Source: Trueperaceae bacterium (lineage in GTDB: Bacteria; Deinococcota; Deinococci; Deinococcales; Trueperaceae). From it: DNA of 56,741 nucleotides. Each line of letters begins with the position of its first letter. Position 1 is the first letter of the stretch. Positions 16,977-25,403 of this stretch are shown here, piece by piece. The translations under genes were made by a program, and so were the position numbers. Under the pieces are notes generated by a model that ran no database searches, was not told the origin of the DNA, and saw only the letters and a list, made by a program, of their open reading frames with translations. Location: assembly GCA_013697735.1 (NCBI GenBank), contig JACCWH010000127.1:1-56741 (forward strand), given 5' to 3'.

Positions 16977-17471
16977 ATGAAACGAATCACCATGCTCGTG
17001 ATCGGCGTCGCCGCAGCGATGCTGCTGATGTCGACCTCCTTGACCGCCCAACCCGACAGCAACCGGCTCGTGTTCGTCGACTCACAGGCGCTCATCGCCG
17101 CGCACCCGTCGGGCGTGGCGGCGACCGAACTCCGAGCGCAAGCCCAGACCGAGGTGAACGAGATCCGGCAGCAGCTGGAGACGATGCAGCGCCGTGCGCA
17201 GGCTGGGGAGCAGCTCACGAACGAGGAGACGGAGCGCTTCAACATCCTCGTCACGACGCTCGAGAGCGTACAGGCGCGTTACCAGGCCGACATCGCAGCG
17301 GCTGCGGGGCCGGCGATCGAGGCCGTGAACGCCGCCATCCGCGACATCTCGGTCGAGCAGGGCTACGGCATCGTCTTCGACATCGGCGCCGCCGCCGACA
17401 GCGGGCTCGTGGTCTATGCCGCCGACGGCCTCGACATCACCGACGCGGTCATGACTCGACTGGGCAACTGA
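16977..17471 (+). CDS. OmpH/Skp-family periplasmic chaperone
   Basis: 164-aa exported protein. Signal peptide at residues 1-24 (MKRITMLVIGVAAAMLLM, cleavage near LTAQ). Then a short beta region (RLVFVDSQALIAAHP), a long charged coiled coil (residues 42-105, the Skp tentacles), and a closing VDITDAVM-type strand (GLDITDAVMTRL). Skp proteins hold unfolded outer-membrane proteins in the periplasm, so a diderm envelope is implied. It converges on trmD with six bases between the stops. Confidence 0.85.
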   Translation: MKRITMLVIGVAAAMLLMSTSLTAQPDSNRLVFVDSQALIAAHPSGVAATELRAQAQTEVNEIRQQLETMQRRAQAGEQLTNEETERFNILVTTLESVQARYQADIAAAAGPAIEAVNAAIRDISVEQGYGIVFDIGAAADSGLVVYAADGLDITDAVMTRLGN

Positions 17472-17477
17472 AGACCC

Positions 17478-18248
17478 TCACGCGTCGTCGGACGCCGGCG
17501 GAGTGTCGGGAGCCGCTTCGAGCTCCCGGCGCTCCGCCGGTGTCAGTTCGGCGCTCGCGAGCAGGTCGGGGCGACGCGCTCGCGTGCGCGCGAGCGCTTG
17601 CGCCCGTCGCCAGGCCACGATGTGGGCGTGATGACCCGAGCGCAGGATCTCGGGCGCGTCGACCCCACGGAAGGTGGGGGGTCGCGTGTACTCCGGATAG
17701 TCGAGGAGACCGGTCGTGAAGGAGTCCTGCCGATGGCTCTCCTCGTCGCCGAGCGCCCCCGGAAGGAGCCGGACCGTGGCCTCGATCAGGCAGAGCGCAG
17801 GGAGTTCGCCGCCCATGAGCACGAAGTCCCCCACGCTCACCTCGCGGTCGACCAGCCCTTCCGTTCGAGCGTCGAAGCCTTCGTAACGCCCGCAGAGCAG
17901 CGCCAGGTGGCGGTAGCCGGCGAACCGCTCCACGAGGCGCTGCGTGAGCGGCTCACCGGCCGGCGAGAGCAGGATCACCTCGTCGGCGGGCGGCTCCTGC
18001 GCGCGTGCTTCGTCGATCGCGTTCGCCCCGACGTCGACGCGGATCACCATGCCCGCCCCGCCGCCATAGGGGGCGTCGTCGACCCGGTCGGTGGGTGTGT
18101 TCGCGAAGCGCCGGAGGTCGTTGACCCGCACGTCCACGAGGCCGCGGCGGGCAGCGCGGCCGAGCAGTGCCTCGCGGGTCCACCCCACGACGAGGTCGGG
18201 GAAGAGCGTTTCGACCGTGAAGCGCAGGGGTGTCGCCGCGGCGCTCAC
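17478..18248 (-). CDS. trmD: tRNA (guanine-37-N1)-methyltransferase
   Basis: SPOUT-class methyltransferase that makes m1G37 and prevents +1 frameshifting; 256 aa. Trefoil-knot motifs [20 protein letters not shown] and GDFVLMGGE are intact. The GTG start at 18248 forms a GTGA overlap with the rimM stop. It is the last gene of the rpsP-khpA-rimM-trmD cluster. A long Ala/Arg-rich reading-frame extension upstream of the GTG is simply open frame inside rimM. Confidence 0.96.
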   Translation of the reverse strand: MSAAATPLRFTVETLFPDLVVGWTREALLGRAARRGLVDVRVNDLRRFANTPTDRVDDAPYGGGAGMVIRVDVGANAIDEARAQEPPADEVILLSPAGEPLTQRLVERFAGYRHLALLCGRYEGFDARTEGLVDREVSVGDFVLMGGELPALCLIEATVRLLPGALGDEESHRQDSFTTGLLDYPEYTRPPTFRGVDAPEILRSGHHAHIVAWRRAQALARTRARRPDLLASAELTPAERRELEAAPDTPPASDDA

Positions 18249-18802
18249 GGCACGTCGTCGAGGAGCCCCGCCGGAGGATCCTCGACGTCGACGACGCCGT
18301 CGCCGATGCGGACGTAGGGCGCGTCTCCGGGGAGCCAGCGCTCGCCGGCCGGGCCGCGGACGAGCAGCAGGAGCTGAGCGCGCGACTGCACCTCCACGAC
18401 CGTGCCGTAGGGCGCCCCGTCGAGCCGGACCGCCGCGCCGGTGAGTGCAGCGACCGACCGACGCAACGGCGCGGCGTCGACCGTGCCCGCCTCGGCGTAG
18501 ACGTCGGCGTTCACGAGCTCCTGGGCGCGCTCGGGCGTCTTGATCCCCTGGAATGCGATCAGGAGCGAGCCGGCATGCGGTTTGACCAACCGCACCGCGA
18601 GCGATCCGTGGCCGGCCACCCAGAGTAGCGTGCACCGCAAGAGGGCGTCGTTCTCGTCGGCGCCGGCGCCGTGGATGCGCTGCGCGCCCTCGAGACCGTA
18701 GGTGCGACCGAGCTTCCCCAAACGAACGGCGCCCGCCGGGACCCCCTCGCTGGGTCCGCCGGAAGGCGGTCGGTGGCGCTCGTCGCGCCGGCCGCCGGTC
18801 AC
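18245..18802 (-). CDS. rimM: Ribosome maturation factor RimM
   Basis: Assists 30S head assembly, binding S19. The protein is 185 aa, with an N-terminal RimM beta-barrel ([17 protein letters not shown]) and a C-terminal PRC-barrel ([19 protein letters not shown]). The first 24 residues are low-complexity and charged, so the functional start may be further in; GTG 18802 is the first in-frame option and lies seven bases past the khpA stop. It is cotranscribed with trmD. Confidence 0.92.
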   Translation of the reverse strand: MTGGRRDERHRPPSGGPSEGVPAGAVRLGKLGRTYGLEGAQRIHGAGADENDALLRCTLLWVAGHGSLAVRLVKPHAGSLLIAFQGIKTPERAQELVNADVYAEAGTVDAAPLRRSVAALTGAAVRLDGAPYGTVVEVQSRAQLLLLVRGPAGERWLPGDAPYVRIGDGVVDVEDPPAGLLDDVP

Positions 18803-18809
18803 GCGACGA

Positions 18810-19040
18810 TCACTCGATCAGGTGGACCTCGACGCGCTGGCGGCCGTCCGCCGCGGCGCGCGCCAGGGTGCGGAGGCTGTTGATGACGCGGCCGCCGCGA
18901 CCGATGACGCGGCCCGCGTCACCATCTGCGCAGCGGATCTCGATGCGCACGCCACCATCGTCGTGATCGGCGCTGATCTCGAGCGCATCGGGTTCGCCCA
19001 CGAGATTCTGGACCACGTAGGTGACGAGTTCGACGGGCAT
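18810..19040 (-). CDS. khpA: KH-domain RNA-binding protein (KhpA)
   Basis: 76-aa single KH domain with the GxxG loop in VIGRGGRVINSLR (residues 45-57). KhpA-type proteins bind RNA broadly and partner with KhpB/Jag in cell-division and ribosome-related regulation in Gram-positive bacteria. Position between rpsP and rimM is the conserved one. Confidence 0.93.
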   Translation of the reverse strand: MPVELVTYVVQNLVGEPDALEISADHDDGGVRIEIRCADGDAGRVIGRGGRVINSLRTLARAAADGRQRVEVHLIE

Positions 19041-19057
19041 CCTCGGAGCGGCGACCC

Positions 19058-19360
19058 TCAGGCCGCGGCCGGGCTCCGCTTCGTGAAGGCGTCTCGCCGC
19101 TTCGCGAGCACCATCGGGACGTCGACGCCGACCTTCTGCAGGAGCCGGAGCGCCGTGTCGGTCGGCTGCGCGCCCTGCTCGAGCCAGTAGGCGGCGCGCT
19201 CGGTGTCGATCTTGAGCGGGTCGGGCGTGGTCTCGCGGGGGTCGTAGTAGCCCAGCGACTCGATGTAGTCCGCAGAGCGCTTCTTGCGAGCGTCCATCAC
19301 GACGACCCGATAGTGTGGGTTCTTCTTGGCGCCGAGGCGCAGTAGGCGAATCTTGACCAT
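19058..19360 (-). CDS. rpsP: 30S ribosomal protein S16
   Basis: 100-aa S16, beginning with [19 protein letters not shown] and containing the [10 protein letters not shown] motif near residue 33. ATG 19360 follows a promoter about 75 bp upstream. It heads the rpsP-khpA-rimM-trmD operon. Confidence 0.97.
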   Translation of the reverse strand: MVKIRLLRLGAKKNPHYRVVVMDARKKRSADYIESLGYYDPRETTPDPLKIDTERAAYWLEQGAQPTDTALRLLQKVGVDVPMVLAKRRDAFTKRSPAAA

Positions 19361-19434
19361 AGCGTGTCCGTTCCTCCGAGGCGACGGTCGCGGGTGCGCG
19401 GAGTGGCGCCGACCTCGTCGCGAGTCAGTTCACC

Positions 19435-19464
19435 ATGCTACACGCCCCGGCGCGGCGTGTCCAA
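19435..19464 (-). promoter_or_regulatory. Probable rpsP-operon promoter (TTGGAC - 18 bp - TAGCAT)
   Basis: Minus-strand TTGGAC at 19459-19464, an 18-bp spacer and TAGCAT at 19435-19440. A palindrome (ACACGCC at 19440-19446 with GGCGTGT at 19454-19460) sits almost exactly between -35 and -10. It could be an operator, or the weak terminator hairpin of ffh used jointly. The rest of the ffh-rpsP gap (19361-19551) holds nothing else evident. Confidence 0.5.
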
Positions 19465-19551
19465 CCGCTGCAGGAGTCCACGGCTCATGAGGGCGGAGGT
19501 CCGGCGGCGCGCTCCCGGGGCGAGCGGCGCTCGGCCGGCCTCGCCGCGTCG

Positions 19552-20907
19552 TCAGCGACGCCCGAACTCGCCGAGGCTGCGGGCGCCCGCACCCTTGCCC
19601 CCCGGGCCCTTGCCACCGCCGCCGGGGGGGCGCCGGCCCATCTGCTTCATCATCTTGCGCATGTCCTCGTAGGTCTTCATGAGGCGGTTCACGTCTTGGA
19701 CGGTGGTGCCCGAGCCGCGCGCGATCCGCTTACGACGGCTGGCGTTGAGCACCTTCGGCTGGCGCCGCTCCGCCTCCGTCATGCTCGAGATGATCGCTTC
19801 GACCCGCGCGATCTCGCGTTCGTCGATCTCGGCACCAGCCGGCAACATCTTCGACGCCCCCGGGATCATCTTGAGCACGTCGGAGAACGAGCCCATCTGC
19901 TTGAGGCGTCGCATCTGCGTGAGCATGTCCTGGAGCGAGAAGTCGCTCAGCTTCTTGGGGCCGACGTCGTCGTCGTCGCCCTCGAGCGCTTTCGTCTTCT
20001 CGATCAACGTCAACACGTCGCCCATGCCGAGGATCCGCCCGGCGATGCGGTCGGGATGGAACGCCTCGAGCCCGTCGAGCTTCTCGCTCATGCCGGCGAA
20101 GTAGATCGGCTTACCGGTCACGTGCCGAGCCGACAGCGCGGCACCACCGCGAGCGTCGCCGTCGAGCTTGGAGAGGATGAGTCCACTCACACCGACGCGC
20201 TCGTCGTACGTCCGGGCGACCGGCAGCGACTGCTGACCCGTCATGGCGTCGACCACCAGGATCCGCTCGGTCGGCTCGAGCGCGTCACGGAGCGCGGCGA
20301 GTTCGTCCATGAGCGCCTCGTCGATCTGGAGGCGCCCCGCGGTGTCGACGATGACGAGGTCGCGGAAATCGGCCTTGAGTGCCGCCCGGAGTCGCGAGCG
20401 GGTGACGTCGGGCGACTCGCCGTCCTCGACCTCGAGCACCGGCACGCCGACCTGACGGCCGAGCACCTTGAGCTGCTCACGCGCTGCGGGGCGTTGCGTG
20501 TCGGCGGCGACGAGCAGCGGTCTCCGACCCTGCGATTTGTACTTGTAGGCGAGTTTGCCGGCCGTGGTCGTCTTCCCGGCCCCCTGGAGGCCCATCAGCA
20601 GCCAGACGTTCCCTTCGTTGCGGAGCGTCGGTTGGGTCGACGAGCCTCCGAGGACCTCGCGGAGTTCGTCGTTCACGATCGCGATCACGCGCTGGTCGGG
20701 GTTCAACGAGAGCAGCGTCTCGGAACCGATCGCCTTCTCCTGCACGCGCTTCGTGAGGTCGCGTGCCACCTCGAGGTTGACGTCGGCCTCGAGCAGCGCC
20801 ACGCGTACCTCGCGCAGGGCGGCCTTCACGTCGGCCTCGGAGAGCTTGCCGCGACCGCGTAGCCCTTCGAACACGCCTTGGAGTCGATCACCGAGGTTCT
20901 GGAACAT
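19552..20907 (-). CDS. ffh: Signal recognition particle protein Ffh
   Basis: GTPase that targets nascent membrane proteins to SecYEG with 4.5S RNA and FtsY; 451 aa. Four-helix N domain (1-88), G domain with P-loop GLQGAGKT (106-113), DTAGRLQ and [11 protein letters not shown]. The M domain carries the methionine-rich groove and RNA-binding [10 protein letters not shown]. The C-terminal tail is Gly/Pro/Lys-rich. It sits directly upstream of the rpsP operon as in many bacteria. Confidence 0.97.
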   Translation of the reverse strand: MFQNLGDRLQGVFEGLRGRGKLSEADVKAALREVRVALLEADVNLEVARDLTKRVQEKAIGSETLLSLNPDQRVIAIVNDELREVLGGSSTQPTLRNEGNVWLLMGLQGAGKTTTAGKLAYKYKSQGRRPLLVAADTQRPAAREQLKVLGRQVGVPVLEVEDGESPDVTRSRLRAALKADFRDLVIVDTAGRLQIDEALMDELAALRDALEPTERILVVDAMTGQQSLPVARTYDERVGVSGLILSKLDGDARGGAALSARHVTGKPIYFAGMSEKLDGLEAFHPDRIAGRILGMGDVLTLIEKTKALEGDDDDVGPKKLSDFSLQDMLTQMRRLKQMGSFSDVLKMIPGASKMLPAGAEIDEREIARVEAIISSMTEAERRQPKVLNASRRKRIARGSGTTVQDVNRLMKTYEDMRKMMKQMGRRPPGGGGKGPGGKGAGARSLGEFGRR

Positions 20908-21065
20908 GGGATCACCGGCTCTCGGCCGGCGTCGCCGCGAGGGGTGCGGTCGACGGGAGTCGCGCGCTCGGGGCGCACGCCTGGGCCGGAGGCCTCAGGC
21001 TACCGGGGGCCGGGGAAGCGGTCAACCGTGTAGGGCACGCCGGTCGCTCCTGCATGCGCGCCTGG

Positions 21066-21071
21066 TAGCGT
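21066..21071 (+). promoter_or_regulatory. -10 element TAGCGT, leaderless promoter
   Basis: TAGCGT followed by GGTGC and ATG 21077, the same N5 spacing seen at other genes. It would drive the exported-protein cluster 21077-25109. Confidence 0.55.
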
Positions 21072-21076
21072 GGTGC

Positions 21077-21574
21077 ATGCCCACGCGCCATGCCGCCGCT
21101 CGCGCACGTACGCCCCCGGAGGCTCGAGGGAGCGCGCCCTTCGCGCTCCTGGGCGCGTTCGTCGCGCTCGTGCTCGCCGGACCTCCGGCCCACGCGCAGA
21201 CGCTCGGCGAGGTGGTGTTGGTGAGCGCGATCGGCTCCCAGCTCCATGGTGTCTCGGCGCTTCCATCGGGGAGCCTCCGTGCGGAGGGACCCGGCGCGGC
21301 TGCGCTCATCGCTCGCCTGCCGGACGCCGCGAATTGGACGGACTGGGAGGTCTTCACGGCCCGCGGCATCGTGATGGCACTCGAGAACGCGCTGGTGCAC
21401 TCCGTGGAGACGGAGCTCATGGTGGCCGGGATCGGTCGGGTGTCGCGCGACGAGTCGACGTTCGGCGACGAGCGCCACGTCCGCTTCGTGTTCGAGGGTG
21501 AGGGGCGGCGCGTGCTCCTGCACGTGATCCGCGGTGGCGATTCGCTCGTGTGGTTGCTGGCGCGGGCGCGGTGA
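21077..21574 (+). CDS. Exported protein of unknown function
   Basis: 165 aa. An Arg-rich N-terminus and hydrophobic segment (FALLGAFVALVLAGPPAHAQ, ends near residue 41) make a signal peptide with a plausible AHAQ cleavage site. The mature part is mixed alpha/beta (ANWTDWEVFTARGIVMALENAL, HVRFVFEGEGRRVLLHVI). I recognise no family. The start is fixed by the leaderless TAGCGT-N5-ATG. It is followed 10 bp later by a TPR protein and then two more exported proteins, so it probably works with them. Confidence 0.7.
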   Translation: MPTRHAAARARTPPEARGSAPFALLGAFVALVLAGPPAHAQTLGEVVLVSAIGSQLHGVSALPSGSLRAEGPGAAALIARLPDAANWTDWEVFTARGIVMALENALVHSVETELMVAGIGRVSRDESTFGDERHVRFVFEGEGRRVLLHVIRGGDSLVWLLARAR

Positions 21575-21584
21575 GCCTGGCCGC

Positions 21585-23261
21585 ATGACGCCGCGCCCCC
21601 TCGCACGCCCAGCCTCACGAGGGCGTCCGTCGCACACGCTGGCGCGCCGCGGAAGGCTTCGGTGGCTCTTCGCGGTGCTGTTCTCGGTCCTGCTCGGCGT
21701 GTCGAGCGCGGCCGAGGAGATCGCGAGCGAGGCGGCTGCACTTCTCGACGAGGCGCGGGCGGCCGTGATCGAAGCCTACGGCCGCGACGACCCGCGAACG
21801 CCCGACCATCCCGGCTGGCGCGAAGGGCTCGAGTTGGGGCGGCAGGCGCTGGCGATCGACCCGCATCCCGACATCCACCGGTTCCTGGGGCGCACCTACG
21901 CGATCGTCGGCTGGTCCGTACGCGCCCTCACGCACTTCGACGCCTTGCTCGCCGAGGGCGGGAGCCTCGAGGACCCAGAGGGAACCGCCCTCGCCGAGGT
22001 CTCCTCGAGCGACCTCTACGGCGCGACGGCGGCCAACATCGGCTTCGCTCGCTACGGCGTCGGCGACCTCGATGGGGCCCTGGTGTACTACGGGCGTTGG
22101 CTCGACGCGGTCCCCGGGAGCGTGAGCGCTCTGCGGTGGCTCGGTCGCATCCATCTCGAGCGGCTCGACCCGGAGGCCGCCCTGCCGTTCTGGGAACGCG
22201 TCGTCGAGCTCGAGCCCGACGACGAGGCGGCCGCCTTCTACCTCGAGGAGGCCCGTCGAGGGGCCGCGGTCGGCGCGGAGGCGTCGGCGGCGTACCGGTC
22301 GGGTCTGACGGCCTACCAGGCCGGCGACCTCCCGGCCGCACTCGCGTCGTTCGAGGTCGCCGTCGCGGCGGCGCCGGGCTTCGTCGACGCGTCGGTCTGG
22401 GCGGGGCGCACGGCGCTCGAGGTCCAGCGCCCCGATCTCGCCGTCCGCCATTGGGAGCGTGTGGTGGCCGCGCGCCCGGACGATGGCGGCGCGACGTACT
22501 TCCTGCGCGTCGCGCAGGATCAGGCGGCATACGGCGTCGCGGCCGGGAGCCGCTTCCACGCCGGTATCGAAGCCTACGAGCGCGGCGACCGCGACGGGGC
22601 CGGCGCGGCGTTCGCCGCGGCCGTGGCCGCGAACGGCGACTTCGTGGAGGCGTGGGTCTGGCTGGCGCGCGTGCATCAGGAACTCGGCCGCTACGACGAC
22701 GCCGTCGAGGCGTGGGAACGCGTGCTCGTGCTGGACCCACGCGACGAGCGTGCCCGCTACTTCTTGAACGTCACGCGGCAGCAACGCGGCGTGACGGCCG
22801 CGGCCGGGGCGGTGTTCGCGGATGGGATCGCGGCGTTCGAGGCGAACGACCTCGCGACGGCCGGGATGCGCTTCACCGAAGCCGTGAGGATCGACCCCGA
22901 TGCCCTGCAGGCGTGGGTCTGGCTCGGGCGCGTGGCGTTCAGCCTGCAGCGGTGGGAGGCGGCGGCGGTCGCCTACCGCCGGGCGGCGGAGCTGGCCCCC
23001 GACGACGACGACATCGCCTTCTTCGCCGAGGAGGCCGAGCGCCTCGCGAACCCCGAACCGGAAGTGTTGGAGGAGGAGGCGCCCGAGGAAGAGGTGCCCG
23101 AGGAAGAGGTGCCCGAGGAGGAGGTGCCCGAGGAGGAGGTGCAGGAGGAGGAGAGCGCCTCGGGCGATCCGGGGGAGCCCGAGGGCGTCGGCGACGAGCC
23201 GGCGGCACCGGCCGAGGTGCCGGACCTACGGAGCACCGAACCCGGAGAGGATCTGCGATGA
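21585..23261 (+). CDS. Exported tetratricopeptide-repeat protein with acidic EEEVP tail
   Basis: 558 aa. Arg-rich N-terminus then a hydrophobic signal or anchor (LRWLFAVLFSVLLGVSSAAE, about residues 26-46). After an N-terminal TPR-like region, residues 241-500 contain three tandem modules with an exact 87-residue period (beginning at residues 241, 328 and 415). Each contains a TPR of the form AW-WLARV-ELGRYDDAVEAWERVL followed by a linker. Residues 496-520 are five EEEVP-type pentapeptides and the C-terminus is acidic and Pro-rich. It is probably a scaffold on the periplasmic side. ATG 21585 is chosen because the preceding in-frame residues belong to the upstream gene. The partner is unknown. 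Confidence 0.8.
   Translation: MTPRPLARPASRGRPSHTLARRGRLRWLFAVLFSVLLGVSSAAEEIASEAAALLDEARAAVIEAYGRDDPRTPDHPGWREGLELGRQALAIDPHPDIHRFLGRTYAIVGWSVRALTHFDALLAEGGSLEDPEGTALAEVSSSDLYGATAANIGFARYGVGDLDGALVYYGRWLDAVPGSVSALRWLGRIHLERLDPEAALPFWERVVELEPDDEAAAFYLEEARRGAAVGAEASAAYRSGLTAYQAGDLPAALASFEVAVAAAPGFVDASVWAGRTALEVQRPDLAVRHWERVVAARPDDGGATYFLRVAQDQAAYGVAAGSRFHAGIEAYERGDRDGAGAAFAAAVAANGDFVEAWVWLARVHQELGRYDDAVEAWERVLVLDPRDERARYFLNVTRQQRGVTAAAGAVFADGIAAFEANDLATAGMRFTEAVRIDPDALQAWVWLGRVAFSLQRWEAAAVAYRRAAELAPDDDDIAFFAEEAERLANPEPEVLEEEAPEEEVPEEEVPEEEVPEEEVQEEESASGDPGEPEGVGDEPAAPAEVPDLRSTEPGEDLR
23070..23144 (+). repeat. Five tandem 15-bp repeats encoding EEEVP
   Basis: Five consecutive in-frame 15-bp units of the type GAGGARGAGGTGCCC, with the first (GCG for GTG) and last (CAG for CCC) diverged. 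Slippage at such units would change the length of the tail without frameshift. Confidence 0.85.
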
Positions 23262-23271
23262 GGGGCATGGC

Positions 23272-23808
23272 GTGAGGACGGTGGTCCTCCGCGTGGTCGC
23301 GCTCTCGCTGCTGCTCCTGCTCGCGCTGGCCGGCACGCTCGCGGTGCGCACCATGCAGCGGCTCCCCGACACCGTGCTCTATCTGGTGCGGGACGCCGGA
23401 ACCACCTTCACGCTCGAGCGCGTCTACCGTCGGACCCGCGCCCGGACCGACGACCCTGAGGCGCGCGCTCGCCATGCCCTCGCCGCGCTCGCGGTCGGCC
23501 CCACGGAGGAGGAGGCGGCACGTGGACTCGGCAGCGAGGTGCCGCCAGACATCGTGGTGCGAGCCGTCAGGCTGCGAGACGGTGTCCTGGAGGTCGACCT
23601 CGACCGTTCGTTCGCCGCCGGCGGCGGCAGCGCCTCGATGCTCGGGCGTCTTCACCAGGTCACCTGGACGTTGACGCAGTCCTCGGGGATCGAGCGACTC
23701 GCGCTCTACCTAGACGGCGAGCCGCTGCGGGTCCTGGGCGGCGAGGGCGTCATGGTCGCCCACCCGTGGACGCGACCCACGGGCGACGCGGCGGTTCCGG
23801 TGTGGTGA
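23272..23808 (+). CDS. Membrane-anchored GerMN-domain protein
   Basis: 178 aa. Residues 1-25 are an uncleaved anchor or signal (VVLRVVALSLLLLLALAGTL). The remainder is a GerMN (sporulation/germination-like) domain with the hallmark order TVLYLV..., ARHALAALAVGPT, VRAVRLRDGVLEVDLDRSF and LHQVTWTLTQ. GerMN domains occur in non-sporulating bacteria in envelope lipoproteins of unclear function. GTG 23272 has AGGGG six bases upstream. The stop overlaps the next gene (GTGA). Confidence 0.8.
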   Translation: MRTVVLRVVALSLLLLLALAGTLAVRTMQRLPDTVLYLVRDAGTTFTLERVYRRTRARTDDPEARARHALAALAVGPTEEEAARGLGSEVPPDIVVRAVRLRDGVLEVDLDRSFAAGGGSASMLGRLHQVTWTLTQSSGIERLALYLDGEPLRVLGGEGVMVAHPWTRPTGDAAVPVW

Positions 23809-25109
23809 AGCGGCTCCTGCTCGGGACGCTCACGATGCTGTGCCTCGCTCCGGGCGTGGCCGCAGCGGGATGGGCGGAGGCCAACGGCGGCGTGCGCACG
23901 TTCGATGCCATGGTGGAACTCTTCCGCAATGAGTACTGGAACCCCGTGCACGTCGATTGGAACGCGTGGGCCGATGAGCACCGCGAGCGCGTGCTCGGCG
24001 CGGGGAGCCGCGACGCCTTCGATGCGGCGCTGCGACGAATGGTTCGGGCGCTCGACGACGACCACTCGTCGTGGAGCGGCCTTCCCGATCGGCTCGACCT
24101 GCCGCCGCTCGACGACGGCCCCGGGCACCTCCCCCTGGGGCCCCCGCGCCTCGGCGTGCAGTTCGCCTTCGTCGCCGGCCGTGGCCTCGTGGTCGAGCGG
24201 GTCTTCCCGGCCACACCGGCGGAAGCCGCCGGACTGCAGCGGGGCGACGTGGTGGTTGCCGTCGATGGAGCGCCGCTCGGCGAGCGCGGTGGTCTCGCCG
24301 ACGCCAACTCGCTCCTCCTCGACGCCCTCGAGGCCGGTGCCGTGCGCCTCGACGTCGAGCGGCGGCGTACGTCCCTCACGGTCGACGTGGTGGCGGCTCC
24401 GGTCGCCTTCTCGCGGGCTGCGGCCGCGCCCTTCTCGGTACTCCTCGACCCGTCGACCGGCTATCTCGCGCTGCCGACCTTCAATGCCGACGGCGTCGGT
24501 GTTCAGGCGCACGAGCATCTGCGGGCGTTGGCCGAGGGTGGGGCCGTGAATCTCGTGCTCGATCTCCGAGGCAACCTCGGCGGCCGGCTCGTAGAGCTCG
24601 GCTTGGTCCTCGGCGCCTTCCTCGACGGCGACTGGGCGGAGGCGATCGCCCACGACCGGGTCGCCTGGCGCGCTCGCTACGAGCGCGACGAGCGCGGCGG
24701 CGTGGCACGGCTCATTGCCGACGACGGCGCGGTGCTGGCGGAGGCGCGCATCGACGATCCGATGCGGTGGCGCGGCGCGGTGGTCGTGATCGTGGCGGCC
24801 GAGAACGCCTCGGCGGGGGAGATCGCCGCCCTGGCACTCCAGGACCATGGTCGCGCCCGGGTCGTGGGCGAGTCGACGTCGGGAAACGTCGAGGCGATCC
24901 GTGGCTTCTCGCTCCTGGACGGCAGCCGTGTGTTCATCGCCGTCGCCAACCTCCGCGGCGCGCATGGACTCGAGTACGACGCCGGCGTGATTCCCGAAAT
25001 ACTCGTCCGTTCGACCGTGCTCGATCTCGCCCGCGGGGTCGATCCTGCCGTCGCGGCGGCCCGCCGCCTGCTCGGGGCGCTCCCCTTCACGCCCGACCGG
25101 CACTTCTGA
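23805..25109 (+). CDS. Exported S41-family protein with Asn at the catalytic Lys position
   Basis: 434 aa. Signal peptide at residues 1-19 (KRLLLGTLTMLCLAPGVAAA), helical N-terminal domain, PDZ domain (about 115-205, LGVQFAFVAG to DVVVAVDGAP), then an S41 peptidase core. The nucleophile region is ENASAGE with S336. In CtpA-type proteases the general-base Lys lies 25 residues later; here that residue is N361 (GESTSGNVE). The enzyme is therefore either inactive, a tricorn/IRBP-like S41 that uses another base, or a substrate-binding decoy. The GTG start at 23805 overlaps the previous stop. It is the last gene of the four-gene exported cluster. Confidence 0.82.
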   Translation: MKRLLLGTLTMLCLAPGVAAAGWAEANGGVRTFDAMVELFRNEYWNPVHVDWNAWADEHRERVLGAGSRDAFDAALRRMVRALDDDHSSWSGLPDRLDLPPLDDGPGHLPLGPPRLGVQFAFVAGRGLVVERVFPATPAEAAGLQRGDVVVAVDGAPLGERGGLADANSLLLDALEAGAVRLDVERRRTSLTVDVVAAPVAFSRAAAAPFSVLLDPSTGYLALPTFNADGVGVQAHEHLRALAEGGAVNLVLDLRGNLGGRLVELGLVLGAFLDGDWAEAIAHDRVAWRARYERDERGGVARLIADDGAVLAEARIDDPMRWRGAVVVIVAAENASAGEIAALALQDHGRARVVGESTSGNVEAIRGFSLLDGSRVFIAVANLRGAHGLEYDAGVIPEILVRSTVLDLARGVDPAVAAARRLLGALPFTPDRHF

Positions 25110-25239
25110 CGCCCGGCCCGAACCCTGCCCCACCGACGACGCCCTGCACGGCCCCGGCCGGCCCGTCGCCCCCTCGACGTTGCGGCCCCGAGACACCGCG
25201 GTCGATACCCCGTGGTACGATTCGCGGCGCTGCAACGAC

Positions 25240-25275
25240 GTCGGCGCGGCGGGAGAGACTCCGCGCCGCGCCGAC
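25240..25275 (-). terminator. Strong hairpin downstream of tRNA-Arg
   Basis: A 12-bp arm (25240-25251) pairs with 25264-25275, a one-base bulge follows, and four more pairs close an AGA loop. No U-run follows on either strand. It begins 4 bp past the encoded CCA end of tRNA-Arg, so it is probably that gene's terminator or processing hairpin; it could also end the plus-strand operon finishing at 25109. The remaining gap (25110-25239) holds only a TACGAT box at 25216-25221 of uncertain meaning. Confidence 0.5.
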
Positions 25276-25279
25276 ATGC

Positions 25280-25356
25280 TGGTGCGCCCGACAGGATTCG
25301 AACCTGTGGCCTTTCGCTCCGGAGGCGAACGCTCTATCCGGCTGAGCTACGGGCGC
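25280..25356 (-). tRNA. tRNA-Arg (anticodon CCG)
   Basis: Read on the minus strand: 7-bp acceptor stem (GCGCCCG with CGGGCGC), D-arm with AGCTCAGCCGGATAGAGC, anticodon stem TTCGC/GCGAA with loop CTCCGGA (anticodon CCG), TTCGAATC T-loop, discriminator A and an encoded CCA at 25280-25282. It decodes CGG, a frequent Arg codon at this GC content. Confidence 0.97.
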
Positions 25357-25370
25357 CCGAGCGATCGCCA

Positions 25371-25399
25371 AGACTAGCACCAGCCCTGGAGGACGTCAA
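25371..25399 (-). promoter_or_regulatory. tRNA-Arg promoter (TTGACG - 17 bp - TAGTCT)
   Basis: Minus-strand TTGACG (25394-25399), 17-bp spacer and TAGTCT (25371-25376), with the tRNA 5' end at 25356. The -35 box overlaps the region just upstream of the divergent ppiD-like start, so the two may interfere. Confidence 0.65.
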
Positions 25400-25403
25400 C
25401 CCA

